Shown: in pieces, positions 26,573-35,127 of the stretch
Numbering within the stretch: position 1 is the stretch's first letter
How the letters are laid out: every line of letters starts with the position of its first letter
Source: an uncultured Thermoproteales archaeon
GTDB lineage: Archaea; Thermoproteota; Thermoprotei; Thermoproteales; Thermoproteaceae
Direction: 5' to 3'
Length of the DNA: 64,000 nt
Assembly: GCA_938027595.1 (NCBI GenBank)
Contig: CALJAK010000002.1
Span: 1-64,000, forward strand
Notes under the pieces: model-generated
Database searches by the model: none
What the model was told of the DNA's origin: nothing
Seen by the model: only the letters and a program-made list of their open reading frames with translations
Program-made: the position numbers and the translations under genes

Positions 26573-26594
26573 ATAAAAACGTTAACGTTTTTAT
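26573..26594. promoter_or_regulatory. Perfect palindromic operator in the divergent promoter
   Basis: The core AAAAACGTTAACGTTTTT (26575-26592) is a perfect inverted repeat, extended by two more paired bases each side to 22 bp. It lies between the GTG at 26553 and the ATG at 26616 and overlaps the TATA-like elements of both genes ('tttttatag' to the right, 'tattatata' to the left). A dimeric regulator bound here would block both promoters; the fusion regulator next to it is the natural candidate. Confidence 0.7.
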
Positions 26595-26615
26595 AGAGAG
26601 CGTTATAGAGGTCCA

Positions 26616-27047
26616 ATGTATCGAGTTTACGAGAGAAGATTAGAAATCCCCATCAAGATCTCCAAAAGCGCAGACGAACAAACTCGCATGAAGAAGTTAG
26701 AGAGGTGGCCTAGAGAAGCTGGACTCTCAGTGGTGTTAGACGAAAGCGGCTCTAACTTCAACAAACTAGTGCAGATATATACCGCGGACTACGGTCTCGA
26801 ATTGGGGCAGAAGAGTTGGACGGTAGACGCCGGCGGAGATTTACTCAAAGCCAAGTTAGAGATACCTCTGTTGAAAGGCGGCGAGGAGAGAGGCAAAGCT
26901 GTGATGGACGTGAAGATAAGCAAGACGCCCACTAGCGAAGAGGGCAATAATTACGTCTACACGGCGGACGTGATTTACTTCATAGAAATCGACGAAGAAA
27001 CGTTGGCCGAGTCCACCACCTCCGGGATGGTTGAGTTTAGTCTGTAA
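26616..27047 (+). CDS. Hypothetical 143-residue protein divergent from the regulator
   Basis: The soluble, strand-rich protein has alternating hydrophobic residues (LEIPIKISK, KLVQIYTADYGLELG, YVYTADVIYFIEID) and no Cys. No family recognised. It begins with ATG about 25 bases after the TATA element inside the palindrome, so the ferritin-fused regulator probably controls it. The stop is directly followed by the malQ GTG, so they share an operon. Confidence 0.6.
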   Translation: MYRVYERRLEIPIKISKSADEQTRMKKLERWPREAGLSVVLDESGSNFNKLVQIYTADYGLELGQKSWTVDAGGDLLKAKLEIPLLKGGEERGKAVMDVKISKTPTSEEGNNYVYTADVIYFIEIDEETLAESTTSGMVEFSL

Positions 27048-28451
27048 GTGTTGAGAGCCGCCGGGATTCTACTCCACATAACTTCCCTACCCGGTGGATG
27101 TTACGTAGGCGACATGGGATTCGAGGCATACAAGTTCGTAGACGCGTTGGCAGAGTTTGGACAGACCTACTGGCAAGTGCTGCCGATAAATCACACTATG
27201 CCAGAGTACGACAACTCGCCGTATAGCGCAGTGTCTAGCTATGGAGGGGACCCCGTGTTGATAAGTCTAGAGAAGATGGCCCGAGACAGACTCATCGGCA
27301 GCCCGCCGGCGTGTGAGTCTTCAGAGTGGGTAAATTATACAAAGGCGTGGGAAGTGAAGAGACGCGCTTTGACTAAGGCGTTTAGAAGAAGCAACCGCCG
27401 GGATTTCAATCTCTTCAAAGAGACAACCACCTGGCTCAATGACTACGCCACATACATGGCCATCAGAGAGAGGTACGGCCCCTGGCCGAACTGGCCTAGA
27501 GAAGTGAAGATAAACCCAACTCTAGTGGAGTTTTACAAATTTGTCCAGTTTGTCTTTTGGAGTCAGTGGAGTGAGTTGAAGCAATACGCCAACTCGCGCG
27601 GAATTTTCATAATAGGCGACTTACCCATCTATTTGAATTTAGACAGCGCAGACGTCTGGAGACATGTGGAGTATTTCAAAATTGAAAACGGCAGACCGAT
27701 ATATGTGGCTGGAGTCCCCCCGGACTATTTCTCAAGCACTGGCCAACTGTGGGGGAATCCAGTCTTCAATTGGGATGTGTTAGAGAGAGATGGCTACAAA
27801 TGGTGGCTTGACAGACTGGCGCATCACCTCAAGGCTTTTGACTACGTGAGGCTAGACCACTTTAGAGGTTACGTAGCTTTCTGGGAAGTGCCGTGGGGTG
27901 AGAAAACTGCAGAGAGGGGAAGATGGACGCGGGGGCCTGGAGAGAAATTGTTCAACGCAGTGAGAGAACGTCTAGGAGTTGAGAAGCTCATAGCTGAAGA
28001 CTTGGGGTACATAACTCCAGACGTCGAGAAGCTCAGAGAGGAGTTGGGCATTCCAGGTATGCGGGTGTTGCAGTTTGCGTGGGATGGAAACCCAGCCAAC
28101 GTACACAAGCCACATAACTACGTGAAGAATTTAGTAGTCTACACAGGCACACATGACAACAACACGGCGGTGGGGTGGTTTTCAGAGGAAGCCACTCCCA
28201 AAGCCAGGAGAGAGTTCAAAACATACGCTAACTGCAGTGGGGAGGTAAATTGGTGTTTCATAAGACTGGCTTACATGTCTATAGCTGACGTTGCCATAGT
28301 GCCAATTCAAGACGTTCTGGGACTTGGCAGTTGGGCTAGGATGAACAAACCGGGAACTACTGGAGGCAACTGGAGGTGGAGACTCTCCACGCACCCCCCC
28401 ATAGAGGTCTGGAGGAGACTCAAGCGGCTTGTCAAAATTTATGGTAGATAA
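27048..28451 (+). CDS. malQ: 4-alpha-glucanotransferase (GH77 amylomaltase)
   Basis: This enzyme transfers maltooligosaccharide units in glycogen or maltodextrin metabolism. Features are LHITSLPGG and GFEAYKFVDALAEFGQTYWQVLP at the N-terminus, the nucleophile in DYVRLDHFRGY near 265, AEDLGYITPDV with the acid/base Glu near 317, and TGTHDNNTAVGW near 366. Length is 467. The start is GTG immediately after the upstream TAA, with no gap, so it is read with the previous gene. The 3' end overlaps a small convergent gene by 20 bases. Confidence 0.95.
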   Translation: MLRAAGILLHITSLPGGCYVGDMGFEAYKFVDALAEFGQTYWQVLPINHTMPEYDNSPYSAVSSYGGDPVLISLEKMARDRLIGSPPACESSEWVNYTKAWEVKRRALTKAFRRSNRRDFNLFKETTTWLNDYATYMAIRERYGPWPNWPREVKINPTLVEFYKFVQFVFWSQWSELKQYANSRGIFIIGDLPIYLNLDSADVWRHVEYFKIENGRPIYVAGVPPDYFSSTGQLWGNPVFNWDVLERDGYKWWLDRLAHHLKAFDYVRLDHFRGYVAFWEVPWGEKTAERGRWTRGPGEKLFNAVRERLGVEKLIAEDLGYITPDVEKLREELGIPGMRVLQFAWDGNPANVHKPHNYVKNLVVYTGTHDNNTAVGWFSEEATPKARREFKTYANCSGEVNWCFIRLAYMSIADVAIVPIQDVLGLGSWARMNKPGTTGGNWRWRLSTHPPIEVWRRLKRLVKIYGR

Positions 28452-28689
28452 CGTCCAGTTTGTCTATGGCGTTTTCAATCTTTTCCACAATCCACTTGAG
28501 CTCTTCGAGTTCCTCTCTACTGAAGCTCCCGTGCCACTTCTCTACAACTCTAGAGAGCAGTTGTAGACTGAAGTGCAGCAGCGGCCAGTATGGGTGGTGC
28601 TCCGCAATGCTGTCCGCCAATCTCTGTATCTCCTCAACTCTCTTCGCAATAGCTATGGAGACGTCGGGCTCCATCTCCACTTGACCCAC
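28432..28689 (-). CDS. Small helical protein, unknown
   Basis: An 85-residue acidic protein, GTG start (GQVEMEPDVSIAIAKRVEEIQR). It is all helical with a central SIAEHHPYWPLLHFSLQLL and resembles a small bundle. Function unknown. It lies five bases downstream of a 47-residue frame and in line with the dehydrogenase gene, so the three form one minus-strand unit. Confidence 0.5.
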   Translation of the reverse strand: MGQVEMEPDVSIAIAKRVEEIQRLADSIAEHHPYWPLLHFSLQLLSRVVEKWHGSFSREELEELKWIVEKIENAIDKLDVIYHKF

Positions 28690-28693
28690 CTCT

Positions 28694-28837
28694 CTATGGA
28701 AGAGCTACCAAACTCTCCCTCGCTCTCTCTTGCAGATGTCTATAGCCCCCACCGACATTGAGTTCGCATGCCTCCGAGTGGAGGTTTATGTGTCGCTTTC
28801 TCAATGGCGACGTGGCTTCGTACATTTCAACTTTCAT
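28694..28837 (-). CDS. Possible 47-residue protein
   Basis: The ATG at 28837 overlaps the dehydrogenase stop by 11 bases, and the stop at 28694 lies four bases before the next gene's GTG. This arrangement fits a coupled small gene. The product is basic (SPLRKRHINLHSE) with no known motif. It could instead be untranslated spacer. Confidence 0.35.
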   Translation of the reverse strand: MKVEMYEATSPLRKRHINLHSEACELNVGGGYRHLQERARESLVALP

Positions 28838-29732
28838 AATCTTCTCGCTTAGCCACATTTCTGGGTTGTCCGCCGAGTGCCCACGTCATTACGTTTTCCG
28901 CGGCTTGACGCATCATTTTATGCCAGACTTCCACACTGCCGTAGCCGCCGGCCACCCAGGGGGTCGCCACCACGTTGGGCATGGAGTAAAACTCGGAGTC
29001 TTTCGAGAAATCTCCCCGACTCCACCAAACGTCGCTGACGTACATAAAAGACGGGCGTTCTCTCAGAATTTTCAACAAGCCGCTGCGGTCTATCACTTCG
29101 GCTCTACCCACGTTTACAAACACCGCTTCTTCTCTCATTAGAGCCAAGTGGTCGTACTTCACTAGGTTTGCAGTGGTTTTGTTAAGTGGCAATGCACATA
29201 CGGCGGCTGAAGCCCTCCTAAGCGCATCTTCTAAACTATTGGTAAAACGCCAGGGTCCCTCTCTGGGGCTCCGAGCAAACGCCCACACCTCGGCGCCGAG
29301 TAGAGACAAGACTCTGGCTACTCTACTACCTATCTCCCCAACTCCCAACACGGCGATTTTGCTGCCGGCCACTTGCGGTATGGCGATGTCCCGGTTGTAA
29401 TCACCACGGCGCATTTTTTCAGCGTATTTCAATACTTTCTTATAGGCAGCCAGCAGTAGAGCTATGGCGAATTCTGTGACTGCATCTGCATTAGAGCCGG
29501 CGTTGCCAGCCACCGTGACGTGAGGCGGTATGTGACTCCACGGCAAGTGGTCGAGACCAGCCGTAGCCACTTGTATGAACCTAAGTCTAGGCATCTTCTC
29601 TAACTCCTCTGGAGAGATGTTTACCACTAACGCTGCGTCTACGTCGGGAGCGGCGTCGCGAGTTACCGCAAACACCTTCTCCAAAGCCTCCTCTACGTCT
29701 TTGGGAATTTGGAAATTCACGTAAAGCTTCAT
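28827..29732 (-). CDS. D-2-hydroxyacid dehydrogenase family protein
   Basis: The 301-residue NAD(P)-dependent dehydrogenase belongs to the 2-hydroxyacid family. The Rossmann motif GVGEIGSRVARV lies near 128-140, VNVGRAEVID with the catalytic Arg near 207, and TPWVAGGYGS near 262. The usual catalytic His region is replaced by this TPWVAGG, so substrate and activity are uncertain. The ATG has a TATA-like 'ggtaattaaaaact' upstream. Confidence 0.85.
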   Translation of the reverse strand: MKLYVNFQIPKDVEEALEKVFAVTRDAAPDVDAALVVNISPEELEKMPRLRFIQVATAGLDHLPWSHIPPHVTVAGNAGSNADAVTEFAIALLLAAYKKVLKYAEKMRRGDYNRDIAIPQVAGSKIAVLGVGEIGSRVARVLSLLGAEVWAFARSPREGPWRFTNSLEDALRRASAAVCALPLNKTTANLVKYDHLALMREEAVFVNVGRAEVIDRSGLLKILRERPSFMYVSDVWWSRGDFSKDSEFYSMPNVVATPWVAGGYGSVEVWHKMMRQAAENVMTWALGGQPRNVAKREDYES

Positions 29733-29771
29733 ACATGTGAAAAGTGTGGTAATTAAAAACTACTCAGCGCT

Positions 29772-29969
29772 TTAGTTTTTGATATATCTCGACAATTCTC
29801 TCGGCTTGTCTTTTTCAGTCACCACGCCCCCCGCCTCGTGTGTGTTGGTGGACACTATCACCTCGTCGTAGTGTATCTCAATGTCGGGGTGGTGGTTGTA
29901 CAACTCCGCTACGGCTGCCACTTCATTTACGAAATTTATAGCTTCTGAAAAACCTTTTAAAGCGTGCGA
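29772..29969 (-). pseudogene. Remnant of pterin-4a-carbinolamine dehydratase
   Basis: The open frame after the stop of the neighbouring gene encodes the C-terminal two-thirds of a PCD/DCoH-type protein: GFSEAINFVNEVAAVAEL, NHHPDIEIHYDEV and STNTHEAGGVVTEKD match the family order. The N-terminal strand and first helix are missing and there is no ATG/GTG/TTG before them; the first in-frame GTG would give only about 47 residues. PCD recycles or dehydrates 4a-hydroxytetrahydrobiopterin in other organisms. I read this as a 5'-truncated pseudogene. Confidence 0.65.
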
Positions 29970-30652
29970 CTAAACGCTCTTCTCCACATGTCTCCACAAG
30001 CGTTTTCTATATATAAGCGCGATAACTACCGCAATTAAAGCCGTGGCCACGCTCCAAAAGAGGCCGTACTTCACCGCCAGCGGTATGTAAGCTAGAGTTA
30101 AGAAGAAGTAAGAAGTGGATTCGTAAGTAGTTGTCTTTACGGGTTTGAAAAGTATAGATACGACACCCGCGGTGATTAGCCAACCCAAGAAGTTGGTATA
30201 TGGAACTGCCCCCCCTCCCACCTCCACAAGCCTATGAGTGCGAAGAGGGGGTCGTAAGCTAAGTCCCACAACGCAGCTAAGACGGCTGCCCCCAAGCGGC
30301 TGCCCGCCGTTAGGTAAGACGTGTAAACTACCACAAACCAGAGGTGGGGAATCAAGAGAGGCACGCCGAATAGCTTCGGACCCAGTAGATGGCTGTATTC
30401 ATAATGTCCAAAAACAACGCCATAGTTAACGCCTAAGTATTCCATAAACCAACTTGCCAAATACGTCCACCCCCACGCAACTACCAGCCACCGTCCCCAT
30501 TGTAGGTAGGCAGAGAGGAGAGTAAAGAGAGAGATAGCCAAGAGGGGCGTTGGGTGAAGCGCCGCGGGCAACCCAAACGCCGCGTATGTCTGGAGAACTA
30601 GAAACGACACGAGAGACGTGGAGAAAACCACGCTTGCGCCGACTCTCCGCAT
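29970..30652 (-). pseudogene. Carotenoid biosynthesis (CruF-like, DUF422) gene split by a frameshift
   Basis: The first part, from the ATG at 30652 with a TATA-like 'gttttta' about 25 bases upstream, has the family's GHYEYSHLLGPKLFGVPLLIP and further membrane helices to WEGG. At a seven-G tract (30209-30215) the frame is lost. The next frame continues without a gap as GGAVPYTNFLGWLITAG to a stop at 29970. One added G would restore about 228 residues. CruF-type enzymes hydrate carotenoid ends. It may be a mutation, a sequencing slip or slippage at the G run. Confidence 0.7.
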
Positions 30653-30738
30653 GGCGGTCAACATGTGGACACATAAAAACATCAACCCGACGCTCGCCGC
30701 CGTCTGCTGTCGCCCTCGGCTGGTCGGCGTTGGTGCGT

Positions 30739-31872
30739 CTAATTCTTTCGACTTATCAACTTATAAAGCACGTACTTCATCACTTCGTTTGTCCCCTCCC
30801 CAATTTCTAATAGTTTTGCATCTCTGTAGAACATCTCCGACTTGCTTTCCTTACTGTATCCATACCCACCCAACATTTGCACAGCGCGCCTCGTCACATC
30901 TACTGTCAACCTAGCGGCTTGTAGTTTAGTGACGTGCGCCATTGTGATAAATTCCTCTCGACGCCCTACGTCGAATAAATAGGCTGCATAATATGCAAGA
31001 GTTTTAATAGTCTCCACGGCGGTATACATTTCGGCAAGTTCAAATTGAGTGTTTTGAAAATCGACGAGACGCTGTCCGAATAACTCCCTCTGTCTAGCCC
31101 AACTCCACGCTTCTTCAAAAGCCCCCGTGGCAATGCCTAACGCCACGCCCGAGATTGCAACTCTCCCCACATTTAAAGTCTCTATTAATACTTCCCACCC
31201 TCCGTTTATTTTCCCCACCACATCTAGAGCTGGGCATTGGTTCAGTTTGACTTCAGCCGTCCCAGTGCCCCGCATGCCCATTACTTCTATAGGCGTTGTC
31301 TCAATGCAATTACTTCTCTCTACTAGAAAAGCAGATATAGCTTTGTGCCTCTCCTCTCTAGCGCCGGTTCTGGCAAACACTAGAAAATAATCTGCGTACA
31401 TACCTGAAGTAATCCAAGTCTTCACGCCGTTGATTTGCCACTCTCCTCCTATTTTCTCAGCTTTAGTTTCAATAGCCGCGGCGTCGCTGCCGCAACAAGG
31501 CTCGGAGAGTGCGAAAGCGCCAATCGCCTCCCCACTGGCTACTTTAGACAAAACATCCTCTCTCTGTTGTTCTGACCCAAATGTCAAAAGTGCGTGTGAA
31601 AAGAGCGTGCCGCAAGCCTCCATTAATAGACTAAACCCACCGCTGGTTTTGCCAACTTCTTCTAAAATCACTATTGCAGAGCGTAAATCCATACCCCCAC
31701 CTCCATACGTGGGGGGAACTGTGGGAGTTAACATGCCTAATTTGCCCGCTTCTCTCACCACGTCTCTGGGGAAGTAATTCTCTCTATCCATCTTCCTAGC
31801 TATTGGCTCTACGAATTTTTCTGCAAACTCTCTCGCCACTTTTCTAGTTAGTTGATGTTCTTGATTCAACAT
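30739..31872 (-). CDS. Acyl-CoA dehydrogenase
   Basis: This FAD-dependent enzyme oxidises an acyl-CoA to the 2,3-enoyl-CoA. The signatures are YGGGGMDL near 53, ALSEPCCGSDAAA near 122, WITSG near 155, RVAISGVALGIATGAFE near 237, and MLGGYGYSKE, then GEGTNEVMKYV near 355-370 with the catalytic base position at E. I start at M 31872, overlapping the DUF35 stop. It is the last gene of the thiolase-fold/DUF35 operon. The substrate is unknown. Confidence 0.93.
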   Translation of the reverse strand: MLNQEHQLTRKVAREFAEKFVEPIARKMDRENYFPRDVVREAGKLGMLTPTVPPTYGGGGMDLRSAIVILEEVGKTSGGFSLLMEACGTLFSHALLTFGSEQQREDVLSKVASGEAIGAFALSEPCCGSDAAAIETKAEKIGGEWQINGVKTWITSGMYADYFLVFARTGAREERHKAISAFLVERSNCIETTPIEVMGMRGTGTAEVKLNQCPALDVVGKINGGWEVLIETLNVGRVAISGVALGIATGAFEEAWSWARQRELFGQRLVDFQNTQFELAEMYTAVETIKTLAYYAAYLFDVGRREEFITMAHVTKLQAARLTVDVTRRAVQMLGGYGYSKESKSEMFYRDAKLLEIGEGTNEVMKYVLYKLISRKN

Positions 31873-32261
31873 GGCTCGAACTCCTCTATGCCCACCCCCT
31901 CTCTCCACTTGGGTTTAACTCTCGTACCTATCTCCACTTTGCCCCTTACGTAGTGCACCATTCCGCCGAATACTCCTGGGAATTCAATGAAAGCCACCGT
32001 CTTCTCCACTTTCTGTCCGTAGAAACTTTTCTTCACTACGGCGAAACTCTTCACAATTCCCACTTCCGAAATTGGCACGAGTTCTGTCACTTGAGAAAAG
32101 TCTATGGGACAGAAAGACTTGGGTGGGAGAAATAAACGGTTGCATTTGGGACAATAAGCAGCTGTGAGTCTACCTTTTCTCAATTCCTCTAACCATTTAG
32201 TGCCGAGCGGGCCAGCTGTGTATATATACGCCTCTATCTCCATTACTTCTGAAAATTTCAT
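31866..32261 (-). CDS. Zn-ribbon OB-fold (DUF35) acyl-CoA-associated protein
   Basis: The 131-residue protein has a rubredoxin-like zinc ribbon: CPKCNRLFLPPKSFC near 37-51, where the fourth ligand may be replaced (CPID). An OB-fold domain follows (VGIVKSFAVVKKSF, VAFIEFPGVFGGMVHYV). DUF35 proteins bind CoA thioesters and scaffold thiolases or thiolase-fold aldolases. It overlaps its neighbours by four and seven bases. One of two DUF35 genes here, probably one for each thiolase-fold gene or a heterodimer. Confidence 0.88.
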   Translation of the reverse strand: MKFSEVMEIEAYIYTAGPLGTKWLEELRKGRLTAAYCPKCNRLFLPPKSFCPIDFSQVTELVPISEVGIVKSFAVVKKSFYGQKVEKTVAFIEFPGVFGGMVHYVRGKVEIGTRVKPKWREGVGIEEFEPC

Positions 32262-32782
32262 ATCTTCTCAAAACACTCAATGTCTCTTATAGAGCCCTCT
32301 CTGTTAGGTTTCCACCTAGCTTTAACTCTCGCTCCAAATATCTTCATAGATTTTACATCTTCTTCAGTGAAGCCACATAGGTAATGCATGAGACCTGGGA
32401 AGAAGTGGTCGTCGTATTTCTTTTCAACTACGTCGAGTTTCACCACTCCGATGGTTACAGGTTTTTCTAACTTCGACCTATCCGCCGCTATGTAGCTAAG
32501 CGCCGCGGTTATTACAACCCCCTCGTCAGACGCCTCTATCCACCTATCTACTTCTCTAAAACAATAGGAACAGTATAGCCTTGGCGGTATGAAAACTCTG
32601 CCGCATTTATCACACACAGTGCCCAGAATTTTGCCATCTTTCAAACTTTGGAGGAATTTACCTAAAGCTTCGCCGGCGGTGTATTCATACCTCGCCTTCC
32701 CCATCATAGACACCTCTACTATTGGGAATACTAACTTGTCGTATTTAGTGCCGCCGGGCGATTTGGGTTTACCTCCGTTCAT
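32258..32782 (-). CDS. Zn-ribbon OB-fold (DUF35) acyl-CoA-associated protein, longer form
   Basis: The 174-residue protein starts at the ATG 32782, overlapping the thiolase-fold gene's stop. A complete zinc ribbon is visible (CDKCGRVFIPPRLYCSYC), followed by the OB-fold (VVITAALSYIAADR, FFPGLMHYLCGF). The N-terminal 25 residues are basic and Gly/Pro-rich, then a helix. It is larger than its partner by about 40 residues. Role: scaffold or substrate shuttle for the neighbouring thiolase-fold enzymes. Confidence 0.88.
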   Translation of the reverse strand: MNGGKPKSPGGTKYDKLVFPIVEVSMMGKARYEYTAGEALGKFLQSLKDGKILGTVCDKCGRVFIPPRLYCSYCFREVDRWIEASDEGVVITAALSYIAADRSKLEKPVTIGVVKLDVVEKKYDDHFFPGLMHYLCGFTEEDVKSMKIFGARVKARWKPNREGSIRDIECFEKI

Positions 32783-33963
32783 ATCCCCAACACTACGACT
32801 GTACCCGCTTGCATTAAATCTCCCCAAGCTTGTGCCAAGCCTGTATAGACGGGCTTCTTTACTTGTCTAAGTCCAGCCTCGCCTCTAATTTGCCAAAATA
32901 TCTCAGCTACTTTCATCAACCCAGCGGCAGCTATGGGATTGCCAACCCCAAGGAGACCGCCGGAGGGGTTTATCGGCAAATCTCCATCTCTTTGTGTCAC
33001 GCCTTCTCTAGTCAACTTGGGAGCTTCGCATTTTCTAGCAAGCCCCAGCCCCTCCATGTGGTGTAACTCTTTGTAGTCAAATGGATCGTAGGGTTCAGCT
33101 ACGTCAATTTGTTTCCTCGGATTATCTATGCCGGCCATTCTGTAAGCCATCTCGGCAGCTCTCCTCACGTATTCTGGGAAAGCTAAATCGCGGTTAGTCC
33201 AATGTGTCGTGTCTAACGTCCACCCAACTCCTTTAATCCACACTGGCGTGTCGGTAATTCTACGAGCCTCCTCCTCGCTTGATAAAACTAACGCCACTGC
33301 CCCATCGCTCGTTGGCGATATGTCTAACAATTGCACAGGCCACACGAGGACTTCGCTTTTCAACACGTCGTCTACAGTTATGTTTGGCATACACAACTGC
33401 GCCGATGGATGACCGCATGCGTTGCGTTTATTCTTTACAGAAACTAAAGCGACGTCTTCTTTTTTGACTCCACATTTATACATATATCTATGCATCTCCA
33501 TGGCGAAAATCCAGATCAAGTTGGGGTTTAGAGGCTTTTCCACAATTGGGTCCCATATGTAACGAAAGACGTACTGCGCGTGCGGTTTAGCGGCGTGGCT
33601 CATCTTCTCCTCAGCTACAGCTAACACTTTCTTACAAAGTCCAGAAGCCACATGCCACCAAGCAGCTATGGGTACGAAAACGCCCGTGGCTCCTCCTACG
33701 TACACTCTAACTACTGGCTTCCGCCAACCGCCAGCGCCGTCTGCTAAATATTAGCCTTTCACGTGAACGCCGTCGAATGCGTCGGGAGCGCTTCCAATCA
33801 CTACGCAATCTATGTCTTTCAAAGTGAGACCGGCTTCGTCTAACGCTTGTCTCGCCGCCAGCCACGCCAACTCTTGCGGAGTTTCTAATAACTTACTTCT
33901 GAACAAAGTCATGCCGGCTCCCACCACAGCCACTCTATGTTTGAAATTTAAGTTACGGCTCAT
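32779..33963 (-). pseudogene. Thiolase-fold gene interrupted by an in-frame TAA
   Basis: One frame runs from ATG 33963 to the stop at 32779 (394 codons plus stop) but contains a TAA at 33751-33753. The first part has the thiolase start (VAVVGAGMT, PQELAWLAARQALDEAGL). Directly after the stop the text continues as YLADGAGGW and VYVGGATGVFVP. The catalytic Cys position seems to be Gly. The C-terminal GGLLGVGNPIAAAGL is intact. It may be a recent nonsense mutation, or a sequence error; a start inside the second part is unlikely to give a full fold. Confidence 0.75.
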
Positions 33964-35093
33964 ACGCCCAACACTACTACTGCGCTTGTAGAAGTAGGCA
34001 CTCCCCTCCAGCTGTGTACAATTGCTCTCTCTCTCCGATCAACCGCCGCTTTTATATCCCCCCTCATGACGTTTACTGCATACGTCAATCTAGCCAATCC
34101 ATGTGCCTCGAGAGGTACACCCTCGGCGAGAGCACCACCGCTTAAATTAACCGGCAGTCTCCCCCCTGGGCAGAAAGCTCCGTCTACTAACAACTCAGCT
34201 GCCGTGCCCCTCGGCGCGAGGCGAAGCGCTTCAATGTGTTGAATTTCTTTAAAGCTATATCTGTTGTCCACCTCCGCGAACCCCAACTCTTTCGATGGGT
34301 CCGACACTTTGGCTTGGACATAAGCGCCATCAGCCGCTTCTCTTGCGTGTATGGGGAATGCCAAGTCGCGAAATTCAAAAGTAGACGTCTCAGTAACCCA
34401 CCAACTTCCCAAGATCCAAACTGGCGTGTCGTTGTATTTCTTAGCCACAGTCTCGGAAGCTAACACTACAACTAACGCTGCATCTACGAATTTGGCTATA
34501 TCTCTCTCTCTGAGTGGATCTACGTAAATCTCGCCTCTGGACACGTTTGGAGAAGCGTATGGAGCTCTGGGATTTCTAACTCCGTTTTTATGTGCTTTTT
34601 CAACTACGGCGTCTAAACTTTCTTCACTTACGCCAAATTTCTCCATATACGCTCTGGCTTCTAACGCAGCGAGCGCGTGGATATTTTCCAAATTCAGAGG
34701 CCTGATAGAAATGGGGTCTGTGGCGAAGTTCATAATTTCGTTGAGCGTTATTATATCGCTGGGTTTCCCATGCGATTCTACAACTACTACGTCGAAAAGT
34801 CCACTTTTGATCATCATATAACCCTGCCCCACGCACTGAAGTCCATCGCCAGCTACCGTATACACAGCTTTCATAACACCGCCAATGGGATCTGGGGCAA
34901 ATTCGTCAGAGATAGCGACCCCCTCCCAAAAATCTTCTTGACAAGAGATAAAGGCATCTACTTCAGATCTGGGGTCGAGACCTCCAGCGTCTTGATACGC
35001 TCTCTGCGCTGCTTTGAACATCATTTCTCTGAATGAATACGGCACGTCCGGCTGGAAGCCAAACCAACCCACCCCAACGATGCCCACTCTCAT
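33960..35093 (-). CDS. Thiolase-fold protein of the SCP-thiolase/aldolase type
   Basis: The 377-residue protein has the two-lobed thiolase pattern: GIVGVGWFGF, then AGDGLQCVGQGYMMIKSG where classical enzymes have xCxSG, and GGALAEGVPLEAHGL near 320. Counting back from the IKSG, the nucleophilic Cys position is Ala. So it is likely not a classical thiolase; related thiolase-fold proteins work as aldolases with a DUF35 partner. Its promoter 'ttttttatat' is just before the ATG. It opens the five-gene operon, with ATGA overlaps. Confidence 0.8.
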   Translation of the reverse strand: MRVGIVGVGWFGFQPDVPYSFREMMFKAAQRAYQDAGGLDPRSEVDAFISCQEDFWEGVAISDEFAPDPIGGVMKAVYTVAGDGLQCVGQGYMMIKSGLFDVVVVESHGKPSDIITLNEIMNFATDPISIRPLNLENIHALAALEARAYMEKFGVSEESLDAVVEKAHKNGVRNPRAPYASPNVSRGEIYVDPLRERDIAKFVDAALVVVLASETVAKKYNDTPVWILGSWWVTETSTFEFRDLAFPIHAREAADGAYVQAKVSDPSKELGFAEVDNRYSFKEIQHIEALRLAPRGTAAELLVDGAFCPGGRLPVNLSGGALAEGVPLEAHGLARLTYAVNVMRGDIKAAVDRRERAIVHSWRGVPTSTSAVVVLGV

Positions 35094-35127
35094 AACATAT
35101 AAAAAACTATAGATATATATAATTGCA

